Below, piece after piece: positions 7,614 to 15,238 of a stretch of DNA of 49,018 nucleotides. Both the position numbers and the translations under genes were made by a program. A model generated the notes under the pieces. It was not told the DNA's origin, did not search any database, and saw only the letters and a list, made by a program, of their open reading frames with translations. The stretch's first letter is position 1, and each line of letters begins with the position of its first letter. Source of the DNA: a virus; IMG/VR virus record IMGVR_UViG_3300024999_000152, positions 1 to 49,018 of that record; one strand, written 5' to 3'.

Positions 7614-7871
7614 TTAACATCCTCTACTATCGTTGTACTCTCTCCAACATTCTGACCAGTATTCTTCTATATGGTCAAAACATTCTTCACAACAAGTACA
7701 GTAATTTGATTCTTCATTTTCATACATGGTATTCATATGTCTTTTTTGAGGATAAAGAAAATACTTATTACAATAATTACAATAACCAAATATCTTTCTA
7801 AATGGTCTTCGAATATCTAAGTATATTAAATACATCACACTACCTATATAATTTCTTTTTCTCATTCGCAT
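7614..7871 (-). CDS. Cys-rich small protein (85 aa)
   Basis: A basic, hydrophobic N-terminus (residues 1-27) is followed by CNYCNKYF and, about 30 residues later, CTCCEECF, then a Trp/Glu-rich segment. This arrangement recurs in small phage proteins of unknown role. It probably binds zinc. Confidence 0.7.
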   Translation of the reverse strand: MRMRKRNYIGSVMYLIYLDIRRPFRKIFGYCNYCNKYFLYPQKRHMNTMYENEESNYCTCCEECFDHIEEYWSECWREYNDSRGC

Positions 7872-7910
7872 ATTGATTTAATTTCCTTTAAATTAAATTT
7901 TTCATTTCGG

Positions 7911-8105
7911 TTATTTACTAATTCTTAAATTGTACATAATATCAATACTATCTTTAATTGTTAAACCGTATTCTTTTGCATACTTTCTAATCTTATCTTC
8001 ATTCTCTTCCATAAATTCAAATACATCAGGTTCATCCTCAAACCAATATAAATTATCGTACCAATCGTTAGGATCTAATTCGATTCCTCTTTTACCTGCT
8101 CTCAT
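7911..8105 (-). CDS. hypothetical acidic protein (64 aa)
   Basis: Not recognised. AAGGAG is 8-9 bases before the ATG. Trp/Asp-rich N-terminal half (DPNDWYDNLYWFEDEPD), helical C-terminal half. Confidence 0.65.
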   Translation of the reverse strand: MRAGKRGIELDPNDWYDNLYWFEDEPDVFEFMEENEDKIRKYAKEYGLTIKDSIDIMYNLRISK

Positions 8106-8315
8106 TTATTTTACTCCTTCTTTATTCTTAGCATGAAAAACAATTACTTTATCCATAATGCAATTATATTCTCTCAATTGTTTTTCCATTTGCAATATTT
8201 TATCTGGTAAAGGACATTCTGGATTTTCTCCAAAGATAAAGGCTTCTAGTTCATGACAGAAACCAGTATTTCCTGACATATATGGCATTCTACAATTTTC
8301 TTTAATGCATTTCAT
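8106..8315 (-). CDS. small protein with N-terminal cysteines (69 aa)
   Basis: Start at 8315 (MKCIKENC) because AAGGAG lies 11 bases upstream; the GTG four codons earlier is too close to it. Cys at positions 3, 8, 20 and 34 with His21 may bind metal. Directly abuts the next gene. Confidence 0.6.
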   Translation of the reverse strand: MKCIKENCRMPYMSGNTGFCHELEAFIFGENPECPLPDKILQMEKQLREYNCIMDKVIVFHAKNKEGVK

Positions 8316-8397
8316 TATTTGTTTCACTCCTTACTGCATAATTACTGATTATATGGACATGATAATCTCGTACTAAATTCATTCTCGTCCTAAATCT

Positions 8398-8426
8398 AAA
8401 ACCTTGCTTTTATGGCAGGGTCTTTT
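8398..8426. repeat. hairpin with AAACCTTGC / GCAGGGT arms, copy 1 of a short motif
   Basis: On the plus strand AAACCTTGC, loop TTTTATG, GCAGGGT, then CTTTTT: an intrinsic-terminator shape pointing rightward, while almost all genes point leftward. Related motifs occur near 27845 and 29744, again between genes. Confidence 0.5.
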
Positions 8427-8456
8427 TAATTAGAAAAACAAGGAATGTATAATGCT

Positions 8457-8549
8457 ATGAATATTAGAAGAATTGTGATTATAATTCTAGGTTTAACAAT
8501 TATTGCTACCCCATTTATAGGCATATTGATTTATTATTTAACTAAGTAA
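8457..8549 (+). CDS. 30-aa hydrophobic membrane peptide on the plus strand
   Basis: ATG at 8457 (or 8445, in frame), with AAGGA 12 bases upstream of the former. After a basic MNIRRI the product is a single membrane segment (about residues 5-26) ending in YYLTK. It is the only convincing plus-strand gene in the window and sits between a plus-oriented hairpin and decayed minus-strand genes. Size and charge fit a phage membrane peptide or a type I toxin-like peptide; no antisense RNA partner can be shown. Confidence 0.5.
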   Translation: MNIRRIVIIILGLTIIATPFIGILIYYLTK

Positions 8550-8554
8550 TCGTC

Positions 8555-8696
8555 TTAAACTTCTTTACTTTTAATTTTCTGCACTAATTCTTCATCACAC
8601 CATTTGCAATAAAAAGTATTATATTTACCATTCATTTGCAACAATTTAAAGTTATGAATATTAAAAGTAACACAATAATCTTAATGGATTAAACAT
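8555..8696 (-). pseudogene. small zinc-knuckle gene with frameshift and internal stop
   Basis: A good start (ATG 8696, AAAAGGAG 7 bases upstream) runs only 11 codons. One frame over, a protein-like C-terminus with FYCKWCDEELVQ runs to 8555, and that frame has a TAA close to its 5' end. The total is one base off a multiple of three. The simplest view is a degraded gene of about 45 codons; the last 26 codons could still be read from ATG 8635. Confidence 0.45.
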
Positions 8697-8720
8697 AAAA
8701 TTTCTCCTTTTTTAAACAAT

Positions 8721-8897
8721 TTAGATTAATTTAAACAACAATACAATTGGTATTGCAAATAATGCTAATATTCCTCCGAAAATTATTGTGTATATCAATC
8801 CAACTAATACCCATCCAAATAGTTTAATAAGTATTGATAATACTTTAAACAACTTACTTTATATGCTTAGTTTAAATAATTCCCATTTAATTTTCAT
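8721..8897 (-). pseudogene. 58-codon membrane-protein gene with an in-frame TAA
   Basis: ATG at 8897 is preceded by AGGAGA, which lies in the end of the upstream gene. After 12 codons (MKIKWELFKLSI) TAA occurs at 8859-8861; the same frame then continues 45 codons encoding a strongly hydrophobic stretch with a GGILALFAIPIV core. One base change would restore a small membrane protein. Confidence 0.55.
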
Positions 8898-8900
8898 ATT

Positions 8901-9164
8901 CTATTCTCCTGCTAATTTAAGTATATTTTCAATTGATTTTTTAGTTGCAATCAATTTACCTTTATAATTGTCTAATATTTTATTTACTTCATTAGGAGTT
9001 TCAATTGAAAATGCTCCATTTTGATTAAACCAAAAAGCGTATCCACTTTCTAATAATATTAATGTCTTTTTATCGTGTTGTAAGATACCTTTAATGGTTT
9101 CATCTTTTAGATACTCTAATTCTTCTATTTTATTAGAACAATAACTTGTTTTATCTTTTAACAT
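8901..9164 (-). CDS. hypothetical helical protein (87 aa)
   Basis: Start placed at 9164 (MLKDKTSYC) because AAAGGAAG is 6 bases upstream and the previous gene stops 1 base before; the longer frame overlaps that gene. Lysine-rich helices flank a central FWFNQNGAFSI segment. Unknown function. Confidence 0.6.
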   Translation of the reverse strand: MLKDKTSYCSNKIEELEYLKDETIKGILQHDKKTLILLESGYAFWFNQNGAFSIETPNEVNKILDNYKGKLIATKKSIENILKLAGE

Positions 9165-9165
9165 T

Positions 9166-9312
9166 TTAATCTTCCTTTCGTTTATATCGTTCACATTCTA
9201 ACGTAGGATTACATTCGTCTGCATGTCTTCCATAACCATTACCATTTTTGTGACAACAATCAAATTCAGTTGTTTCATCCCATGCTGTGCTATAATATTG
9301 ACAATTTATCAT
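9166..9312 (-). CDS. Cys/His-rich small protein (48 aa)
   Basis: Begins MINCQYYS and contains DCCHKNG, HADECNP and LECERY, enough Cys/His for a zinc fold. Its start overlaps the tail of the upstream gene in another frame. The ribosome binding site is weak, so the evidence is composition and exact spacing to the next start. Confidence 0.5.
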   Translation of the reverse strand: MINCQYYSTAWDETTEFDCCHKNGNGYGRHADECNPTLECERYKRKED

Positions 9313-9457
9313 AATGTTTTTTTATCTTAAAGAACATATCAGTTTCAAATTGAGTTTTACTTTTACAAGAATTAAACATGTTATCTTCAATTCTTTTACA
9401 CATTTGGCACAATATTTGTTTCTCATTACATCTTCCATAGCAATCCATATGAGTCAT
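9290..9457 (-). CDS. Cys-rich small protein (55 aa)
   Basis: Start at 9457 (MTHMDCYGRC), one base after the upstream stop, with GGGAG about 11 bases before it. CYGRCNEKQILCQMC holds four cysteines, a likely zinc knuckle. The longer frame from 9538 merely reads the upstream gene out of frame. Confidence 0.55.
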   Translation of the reverse strand: MTHMDCYGRCNEKQILCQMCKRIEDNMFNSCKSKTQFETDMFFKIKKHYDKLSIL

Positions 9458-9458
9458 T

Positions 9459-9569
9459 TTATACACATCTCCCTCTTCTTTTATTACCCGTACACCCATT
9501 TGGATTATTTTTAATCCAGCAATACGCAATAAATACATTTGCAGATATAATGATTAATACAGCAAACAT
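9459..9569 (-). CDS. 36-aa single-span membrane protein
   Basis: ATG at 9569 with AAGGAG 10 bases upstream. Residues 1-19 form a membrane helix (MFAVLIIISANVFIAYC) and the rest is basic (GNKRRGRC). The next gene starts 1 base after its stop, suggesting coupled translation. Confidence 0.55.
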   Translation of the reverse strand: MFAVLIIISANVFIAYCWIKNNPNGCTGNKRRGRCV

Positions 9570-9586
9570 TATTTTCACACTCCTTA

Positions 9587-10237
9587 TTAAATAATCTCAA
9601 ATACAACTTGTTTATATCCAAGACTAATAACCAATCCTTCTACCACATCTTGTAAATTAGCCATAGCAGTATCAAATAGTTTCTTATCTTTTCCAATCGC
9701 ATTAACAACATTTTGCTGTGCTTGTGCTGATAATATTTGAGTATCATTTGGACTGAATTGATCGAATAGAAACATATTATTTTCATTTATAATTTTTGAG
9801 TTTTGCATATTTTGCTCCATGTAAATAAGTTGGATTCGATTTTTAGGAATGCTTATGTATGCGACGCCATCTTTTATTTTTACAACTCTTATGTATTCAA
9901 GACTATTTATTCCAATTCCATAATTATATTCGAAGTCTAATGTAATTTCTCTCAGTGTGAATTTATCAAATATTTTATCCTTATTTGATATTTTACTAAG
10001 ATATTTATATTTACCTTTAAGAGAATTAATTTCACCTACCTTTCTTATTTCGTTTTGGATTATGGTTGGGTCTTGCATTTTATTTAATTCTGCTGTTCTT
10101 TCAATATCTTTTTGATAATCTCCTAATTGCATTTGTTCTGTTGTAATAGGTTTTGGTACGGATAGATTGTGATATTTTAGATAAATATTTGCTGTGATTA
10201 TGGTTGTAGCAACTAGGAGGATAGTTAATTTTTTCAT
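9587..10237 (-). CDS. membrane-anchored DUF4230-like protein (216 aa)
   Basis: Residues 3-20 form an N-terminal membrane segment or uncleaved signal (no lipobox). From about residue 85 the sequence follows the DUF4230 pattern as I remember it: a FEYNYGIGINSLEYI strand, AYISIPKNRI, an LFDQFSPND segment and a helical end closing with LISLGY-like residues. The domain should face outside the membrane. Function of the family is not established. AAAGGAGG lies 9 bases upstream. Confidence 0.65.
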   Translation of the reverse strand: MKKLTILLVATTIITANIYLKYHNLSVPKPITTEQMQLGDYQKDIERTAELNKMQDPTIIQNEIRKVGEINSLKGKYKYLSKISNKDKIFDKFTLREITLDFEYNYGIGINSLEYIRVVKIKDGVAYISIPKNRIQLIYMEQNMQNSKIINENNMFLFDQFSPNDTQILSAQAQQNVVNAIGKDKKLFDTAMANLQDVVEGLVISLGYKQVVFEII

Positions 10238-10258
10238 TCAATTATCCTCCTTTACATA

Positions 10259-10432
10259 TTAAACGCTCTCCTTAATCCATTCTAACCATTTGTCATCTTC
10301 TGGATAAAACACATCTCTATTTCCAGATTTATTTAAATTATAAATCAATTGTCCTAATCTTAAATCAGGATATTGTTTCCAACAATCACGCAATGCTTCA
10401 ATGATTTCATCAATTCTATTTGGATTTCTCAT
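10259..10432 (-). CDS. DUF1040-like small protein (57 aa)
   Basis: Start at 10432 (MRNPNRIDEI); a GTG five codons earlier overlaps the binding site AAAGGTGG. The pattern MRNPNRIDEI, YPDLRLGQLI and VFYPEDD is the hallmark of short proteins annotated DUF1040 in phages and plasmids. Biochemical role unknown. Confidence 0.7.
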   Translation of the reverse strand: MRNPNRIDEIIEALRDCWKQYPDLRLGQLIYNLNKSGNRDVFYPEDDKWLEWIKESV

Positions 10433-10451
10433 TGTTTTTTTCACCACCTTT

Positions 10452-10736
10452 CTATAATTTCCAATCAGAAATTTTATCTCTAACCATATCTTTTAATTTA
10501 TCATAAACCATATCGTGAACTGCTCCGTTGTCTAGAAGTTGATATTTTACACTTTCTGCAATTGCTTCTGGTAATAATTTGTCTATTTCCATTTCGATTA
10601 TTTGTTGAATATTTTCATTAGACATTTTACTGCGAACAATGTCTTTTATGATTTGTTCTAATCCTTTTTCTTGAATAATAGTGTCGATTTCATCTTTGAT
10701 AATTTGTTCTAGTATTTTATTTCCTTCTTTCTTCAA
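10452..10736 (-). CDS. hypothetical charged helical protein (about 94 aa)
   Basis: All-helical, repetitive-looking sequence in which IIKD, IVRS and IIEME segments recur, probably a coiled coil. The only start near its 5' end is a TTG overlapping the previous gene by 20 bases; the true start could lie a few codons further in after GAAGGAAAT. Confidence 0.55.
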   Translation of the reverse strand: MKKEGNKILEQIIKDEIDTIIQEKGLEQIIKDIVRSKMSNENIQQIIEMEIDKLLPEAIAESVKYQLLDNGAVHDMVYDKLKDMVRDKISDWKL

Positions 10737-10962
10737 ATAGTTGATCTCTCAAACTTTCAATAGTATCAAATAAATCTCTAACCATATCATTCGCTCCATC
10801 TACAAAATTAAATGAACCATATCTATTACATGCACTAATTAGGTTGCAATTACATGATGGATTTTCTGGTGTACATTCCATACAATTATTATTGTCTTCC
10901 TCATCTAATTGACCCAAAATCAAAACTTTTAGTTTGATTAATTCCTCATTGTTTAATATCAT
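10717..10962 (-). CDS. Cys-rich small protein (81 aa)
   Basis: Residues 27-46 contain CMECTPENPSCNCN plus a later Cys, a compact metal site between two acidic helices. It starts 2 bases after the YqeY-like gene ends and overlaps the following gene, so all three look co-translated. Confidence 0.65.
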   Translation of the reverse strand: MILNNEELIKLKVLILGQLDEEDNNNCMECTPENPSCNCNLISACNRYGSFNFVDGANDMVRDLFDTIESLRDQLFEERRK

Positions 10963-10964
10963 AA

Positions 10965-11414
10965 TTAATTACTCAATCCCTTCTTTACAATTTCACTTGC
11001 CATTTTACCATCATATTCACCACCGTGTAATATCTTGAGCATACCCATAACTTCTCCCATTAATTTTGGAGATTTGTCTTCCGTTAATGTTAATCCTTTT
11101 ATTATTCCTCTAATAATATGACCAAGTTCTTCATAACTCATTTTTTGAGGCAAATACCTACTCAAAACTAAAATTTCATTTTCAATATGACTAATATCTT
11201 TATTCTTTTTTAAAAGAATATTTTTAACTTCATTTGCATTCTTGAAAAACTTCTCAATGACTTGCAGCACTTCTGTATCTGTAGATTCTCTATTTCCTGC
11301 GTTCTTTCCTATCATGCTTGCTTCAGAATATAGAGTTGTTAATAATGTTGCCGTGTTGGATTGTCGTGCCTTACGAGCGATTAGAGAATCTGATTTAATT
11401 TGATTGATTAACAT
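10965..11414 (-). CDS. YqeY/GatB-like domain protein (149 aa)
   Basis: Length and layout match the YqeY family, whose fold is that of the tRNA-binding tail of GatB: an N-terminal helical part (LINQIKSDSLIARKARQ), LSRYLPQKMSYEEL in the middle and GEVMGMLKILHGGEYDGK near the end. In bacteria it often neighbours rpsU or dnaG and its role is unclear; a link to tRNA amidation is presumed only from the fold. Phage copies are known but uncommon. AAGGA lies about 11 bases before the ATG. Confidence 0.85.
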   Translation of the reverse strand: MLINQIKSDSLIARKARQSNTATLLTTLYSEASMIGKNAGNRESTDTEVLQVIEKFFKNANEVKNILLKKNKDISHIENEILVLSRYLPQKMSYEELGHIIRGIIKGLTLTEDKSPKLMGEVMGMLKILHGGEYDGKMASEIVKKGLSN

Positions 11415-11432
11415 TTTATTTGTTCCTTCTTT

Positions 11433-11813
11433 CTAACAATGTTTTTTAATATACTGTTCAATTTTACATTCTTTTATAAAATCTAGAATATCATCTTCAC
11501 AATATTCCATTCCGTCAAGCATATTAATTAAACATATTCTCCATGTTTCTGAATCTATTTCACATTCAATAAGAATATCTCTATCAGAGGCACAGTATTC
11601 ATCTACTAATCCTCGCTCATTAAAACTTTTAACTAAATATACTTCTTCATTATAGTCCTCACCTTTTGTCCAATCTAACTTTTCTTCTTCAGTGAATGGC
11701 CTAATTATTTCAAAAGGTTGTAATGTTTTAAAGTTAGATTCTGGATCACACCAATATTTTCTAAAATCTTTTTTAGTGTATGGGAGATATTTATCTTCAT
11801 TTTGTTTTTTCAT
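11433..11813 (-). CDS. hypothetical acidic protein (126 aa)
   Basis: Not recognised. Acidic, with CDPESNF, YCASDRDILIECEID and a C-terminal EYCEDDILDFIKECK. AAAGGAG is 7 bases before the ATG. Seven cysteines are spread out rather than in CxxC pairs. Confidence 0.65.
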   Translation of the reverse strand: MKKQNEDKYLPYTKKDFRKYWCDPESNFKTLQPFEIIRPFTEEEKLDWTKGEDYNEEVYLVKSFNERGLVDEYCASDRDILIECEIDSETWRICLINMLDGMEYCEDDILDFIKECKIEQYIKKHC

Positions 11814-11852
11814 TTAATTCTCCTTTTTATACAACAAAATCTAAAATTCCTA

Positions 11853-12320
11853 TTACTTTACTAATCTTAAATTGGTATGTAATGGTTTCCTATCTTCTAT
11901 TGCATCTGAAATTTCTTCATTGTATTCCTCATACTCTTCGTACTCTTCAAATTCTTGATTCGAATTACAATCACCATAATAACTTTTCCAAGGATTATCA
12001 TCATAATTCCATTCATTTGTTAATTTCCATTCATCGAACAAAGATTGATGTAATGCATGGTCTGAAATAAAAGCAGGGACATATGCTTTTTCGCCCATAA
12101 AATTATCAGGTACTATTAAAAATTCTTTCACTATTTTTTCCAAACATGTTTCACATAATGTCACATCCCAAGGAAAATCATATTTACTTGCTTGATTAAA
12201 TTCGATATGAAAGGATTGAGTTGTGTCATTATGATTTGATTCATACCATATTCCACATTTATGACACTGAGTAGCCACTACCTCGTCTACTTCTTTTGTT
12301 ACTTTTTTAGTGATTCTCAT
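11853..12320 (-). CDS. zinc-ribbon protein with an acidic Glu-Tyr tail (155 aa)
   Basis: CHKCGIWY (residues 19-26) and CETCLEKI (about 55-62) form a zinc ribbon. Near the C-terminus a repeat of Glu-Glu-Tyr (about residues 124-135) gives a highly acidic patch, which could mimic DNA or bind a basic partner; that is speculation. GAGAG lies 11 bases before the ATG. Confidence 0.7.
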   Translation of the reverse strand: MRITKKVTKEVDEVVATQCHKCGIWYESNHNDTTQSFHIEFNQASKYDFPWDVTLCETCLEKIVKEFLIVPDNFMGEKAYVPAFISDHALHQSLFDEWKLTNEWNYDDNPWKSYYGDCNSNQEFEEYEEYEEYNEEISDAIEDRKPLHTNLRLVK

Positions 12321-12437
12321 ATTATTTTCACTCTCTTTTCTCTTTATTTTGTTTGTTCATTTAATGACTTATACGAACTAAGATTGAAAATTCAGTGGGT
12401 TAAGAATATTTAATTTTTGCCTTATATTATGTATGTA

Positions 12438-12659
12438 TTAATAATAAATTGATTTATCCCAAAATTCACAATATAACATCCCATTATCCTTATAAGTAAT
12501 TCTAAAATCTCTCTTCTCTAATTTTCTTTTTCTTAGCATTTCTCTTTCTAATACTTCAGTCTTAGCAATTCTATCTTTAAGATTACGAAATTCTAAACCA
12601 ATCATTGCGTTGTAATCATTCTTTACAGGAAAGTCTGTGATACTTGATATAGTTGCCAT
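12438..12659 (-). CDS. hypothetical basic protein (73 aa)
   Basis: Not recognised. The central part is highly charged (KRKLEKRDFRITYKD) and could bind nucleic acid. AAGGAAGG lies about 9 bases upstream. The 117 bases downstream are AT-rich and hold no gene I can support. Confidence 0.6.
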   Translation of the reverse strand: MATISSITDFPVKNDYNAMIGLEFRNLKDRIAKTEVLEREMLRKRKLEKRDFRITYKDNGMLYCEFWDKSIYY

Positions 12660-12849
12660 ATTAAATTCCTTCCTTCTTTCATTTATATATTTTATTTCTT
12701 AATTTATGATATTCTATTTTTGTAAATTTGTTACATATTAATTAAAAAATTATAACTTAAAATCGTGTTTTTATTTGGTTGATTGGATTGGGTGGTAAAT
12801 GGAAGTATGAGTGAGATATATAGAGCATGAGAGAGGTAAAATGGGTATT
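12660..12849. other. 190-bp non-coding region with a cytosine-depleted stretch
   Basis: No gene seen. Bases 12777-12838 on the plus strand contain almost no C but many G (TTGATTGGATTGGGTGG, then GAGAGAGGTAAAATGGG). A similar stretch occurs at 46504-46600. The right part is simply AT-rich. Confidence 0.5.
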
Positions 12850-13542
12850 TTACAATAAAGTATAATTTTTAATTAATAAATTTTTATTCTTTGATATTAA
12901 ACGGTCATATTCTCTACTAATTCTGCCTGTTTGTTTAATTGTCTTTTCATAACCATATAATCCTAATTGAAGACTATTTTCTATCCTGACTTCTAAAGAA
13001 TGTTCATCCGTAATTCTTTGTGTTTTCCAGTAATCTCGGAGATAAATAATATTGCCTATTCCAGCCCTTATATTATGATCTGGACTCCATACATCGAAAA
13101 ATGTATTCTTAGGCAAAGAACAATACTTTATGGCTCTCTCACGATGCGTAGGAATAAATCTATTGTTGAGTTGGAATAATCCCATGTCTATTGAATGGTT
13201 AGTATTATGATTTATTGCTCTTGGGTTAAATCTACTTTCTTGATACATAATTGATAAAACCATATCATAAGATAAATTATTTTTTACACAAAGCTCATAA
13301 ACAAGATTTTGATATTTTTCAGATAATGCAATTTCATAATTTGGTTTTTTATTTGTTTCATTAATTAGAATATTTATCTCTTTCGGCAATATGTATACCT
13401 CTCTAAATTTTTCAAGGATATTTGAATTAGTAATGTTTATATGGTTTATATTAGATAAACCTTTCGGATTCCCCTTAATGATAGTCCCTTGATTAATTAC
13501 TAGAGAACATAATACCATTGGAACAATAAATTTCATCCTCAT
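12850..13542 (-). CDS. secreted SLT-type lytic transglycosylase (230 aa)
   Basis: N-terminal signal peptide (MRMKFIVPMVLCSLVINQG) and a soluble-lytic-transglycosylase/goose-lysozyme domain from about residue 80. The catalytic Glu lies in YQESRFNP, followed by DMGLFQLN and a WSPDHNIRAGIGNIIYL segment that matches the family core (normally NIxxGxxYLxxL). It cleaves the glycan chain of peptidoglycan. In this setting it may open the wall for lysis, DNA entry or conjugation. Isolated from other lysis genes; no holin is visible beside it. Confidence 0.85.
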   Translation of the reverse strand: MRMKFIVPMVLCSLVINQGTIIKGNPKGLSNINHINITNSNILEKFREVYILPKEINILINETNKKPNYEIALSEKYQNLVYELCVKNNLSYDMVLSIMYQESRFNPRAINHNTNHSIDMGLFQLNNRFIPTHRERAIKYCSLPKNTFFDVWSPDHNIRAGIGNIIYLRDYWKTQRITDEHSLEVRIENSLQLGLYGYEKTIKQTGRISREYDRLISKNKNLLIKNYTLL

Positions 13543-13600
13543 CTAAACACTCTTTTCTGCTCAATATTATTTTAAGATTTAACAACTAGGAGAAAGGGGT

Positions 13601-13999
13601 TTACACCCCAACTTTACGCATCTCTCTGTAATCAGTAATAGCACTTTTAGTTCCATTAAAATTAAACATAGGAGAATTAATTGTTCTTTCCCTAATCTCT
13701 ATGTGTTTAAACGGACAAGATTTGATATTGCCCATCTTATTCTCTTTTCTTAAAACTTCTAACATGTCAATGTTTTCGATATGGAAGGTAATTACAAATT
13801 TTATTTTCATTCCCTTATCTTGAAGAGACTTCAATTTTATTTCAGCATCTAATTTATCCGTATATGTATAGTATCCATTTGTAAGTTGCTCAGAATAAGA
13901 ATAGATATTCTTTCCACTTTGTTTATCATATGAAACTGAATTAGGCCCAACATAATTTCCTTCATTGTCTTTAAGTGTAAATACTTTTAATTCTGTCAT
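13601..13999 (-). CDS. hypothetical protein (132 aa)
   Basis: Start set at 13999 (MTELKVFTLKD), 8 bases after AGGAG, not at the longer GTG/ATG frame. Beta-rich first half (GPNSVSYDKQSGKNIY), then a basic C-terminal half. Not recognised. Preceded by a weak promoter at 14094-14122. Confidence 0.6.
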   Translation of the reverse strand: MTELKVFTLKDNEGNYVGPNSVSYDKQSGKNIYSYSEQLTNGYYTYTDKLDAEIKLKSLQDKGMKIKFVITFHIENIDMLEVLRKENKMGNIKSCPFKHIEIRERTINSPMFNFNGTKSAITDYREMRKVGV

Positions 14000-14093
14000 T
14001 CCATCTTCTCCTCTATAATTTTTTAGTAAAACCAAACGTTTGATCCTCTCTAAGCTTGTTTTGGGAACATGTATTCGCCCTTTGCTTAATTAC

Positions 14094-14122
14094 ATTATCC
14101 CACTTTGTCTACAAAATAGCAA
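14094..14122 (-). promoter_or_regulatory. possible promoter for the 132-aa gene
   Basis: TTGCTA (14117-14122), 17-base spacer, GATAAT (14094-14099). The 200 bases between the MrpR-like gene and the 132-aa gene hold no other gene. Confidence 0.4.
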
Positions 14123-14222
14123 AACAAAAATTAATCTTTTATATATGTTATTTCGACAATATAACTTAAAATACTATATAATTATTTTAATACTATCACA
14201 CCATTTCAATTTAAGTGGATTG

Positions 14223-14256
14223 AGTCTATAGTCCCATTAATTTGGGACTATAGACT
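14223..14256 (-). terminator. 13-bp perfect hairpin over the stop of the MrpR-like gene
   Basis: AGTCTATAGTCCC and GGGACTATAGACT pair perfectly, with an 8-base loop that contains the TAA stop. No T-run follows, so it may be a factor-assisted terminator, an mRNA-stabilising end or a binding site. Confidence 0.55.
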
Positions 14257-15238
14257 GTGTTTGTTTATATGTTTCATACATTTCTTTTAATCCTTGCCAA
14301 CCCCTTTCATCTAATTGTAAATCTCTAAATAATTGTCTAAAATTTTCTGATGTCAATTCTCCAACTTCATTTTCTTTCTTTAAGCATCTGTCCAGTAATC
14401 CAGATTGAAATACTAAGGTAGGATTTAAGAATCTAATTCCAGTATATTGTCTAAAGTTCTTAAACCTTGCACCAATATTTCCTACAGTTATCCTTTCTTC
14501 AGTATTATTCTTCCTTCCGATTGTACGTAAAATATATGGAGTATCTTTTGTTGGTAAAACGGCAAATCTACCATCATCTAAACCATTTAATTTATGATAA
14601 GTGTCTTCCAAACAAGCCATTTGTAAAATCTCCATAGTTCTAGGATCTACAGTTATCGGCCTTGATTGAGGGAACAAGATTTCACCGTAAGGATCTCTAG
14701 TAACAATAATTGTATTTGATTCAGGAATAAGATCGGTCTTTTTAATATTTCTTAATTCTTCAAAAGTATGATCTTTAATTGGTCTTCCCCTTACAGTTTC
14801 AAATAATAATGCCACTACTGACTTATCAGCGTAATTATAAAGCATATCACAATAATCATACATTTGTTCTCTAGTAATATAAGAAAGTTTTTGAGCTACT
14901 TGATGAATATATTTCGGCAAATCTTCTTTTTTGTCAACTAGTTTAAGAACATTAATGGAACTATAGTGATTAAATAAACACCAATTTAAATATTGCATAA
15001 TAATTGTATAAGCAACGCCTAATGATTTAATACTTTTCTTTTTCATTCCAATTAGTAATTCTTTTACCTCTTCGTAACTAAACTTGCACAGGTCTTTGTT
15101 TTTCTCATGTTCGAACCTGCTAACGTTTTTTAAAATTGAGGTATTTGTCATCCGAGTGCTTTCATTTGGATATTTTTCATCAAGAAAACGATTCTTTTGC
15201 TCTTCATTAAATAATGTTCTTTCAATAGTAAATGACAT
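14237..15238 (-). CDS. mrpR: MrpR/YopR-like DNA-binding protein (tyrosine-recombinase fold, non-catalytic)
   Basis: 333 residues; SPbeta MrpR (YopR) has about 325. Residues about 50-110 form a SAM-like/core-binding region, 120-320 a recombinase-type domain. An Arg is kept in the box I position (ETVRGRPIKDHTFEEL), but the HxxR box and the C-terminal Tyr of active integrases are absent: that area reads NPTLVFQSGLLDRCLK. This is what is known for MrpR, a lysogeny repressor that keeps the fold but not recombination. The start shares one base with the upstream stop (TAATG) and AAGGAGG lies 8 bases before, so it is coupled to the DGQHR gene, just as yopR follows yopQ. I infer a master repressor; a degenerate integrase is the alternative. 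Confidence 0.75.
   Translation of the reverse strand: MSFTIERTLFNEEQKNRFLDEKYPNESTRMTNTSILKNVSRFEHEKNKDLCKFSYEEVKELLIGMKKKSIKSLGVAYTIIMQYLNWCLFNHYSSINVLKLVDKKEDLPKYIHQVAQKLSYITREQMYDYCDMLYNYADKSVVALLFETVRGRPIKDHTFEELRNIKKTDLIPESNTIIVTRDPYGEILFPQSRPITVDPRTMEILQMACLEDTYHKLNGLDDGRFAVLPTKDTPYILRTIGRKNNTEERITVGNIGARFKNFRQYTGIRFLNPTLVFQSGLLDRCLKKENEVGELTSENFRQLFRDLQLDERGWQGLKEMYETYKQTQSIVPN

Noticed and set aside
14237-15238. Active phage integrase
   Set aside because: The HxxR and Tyr catalytic boxes are not present; an MrpR-type repressor explains the fold and gene order better.
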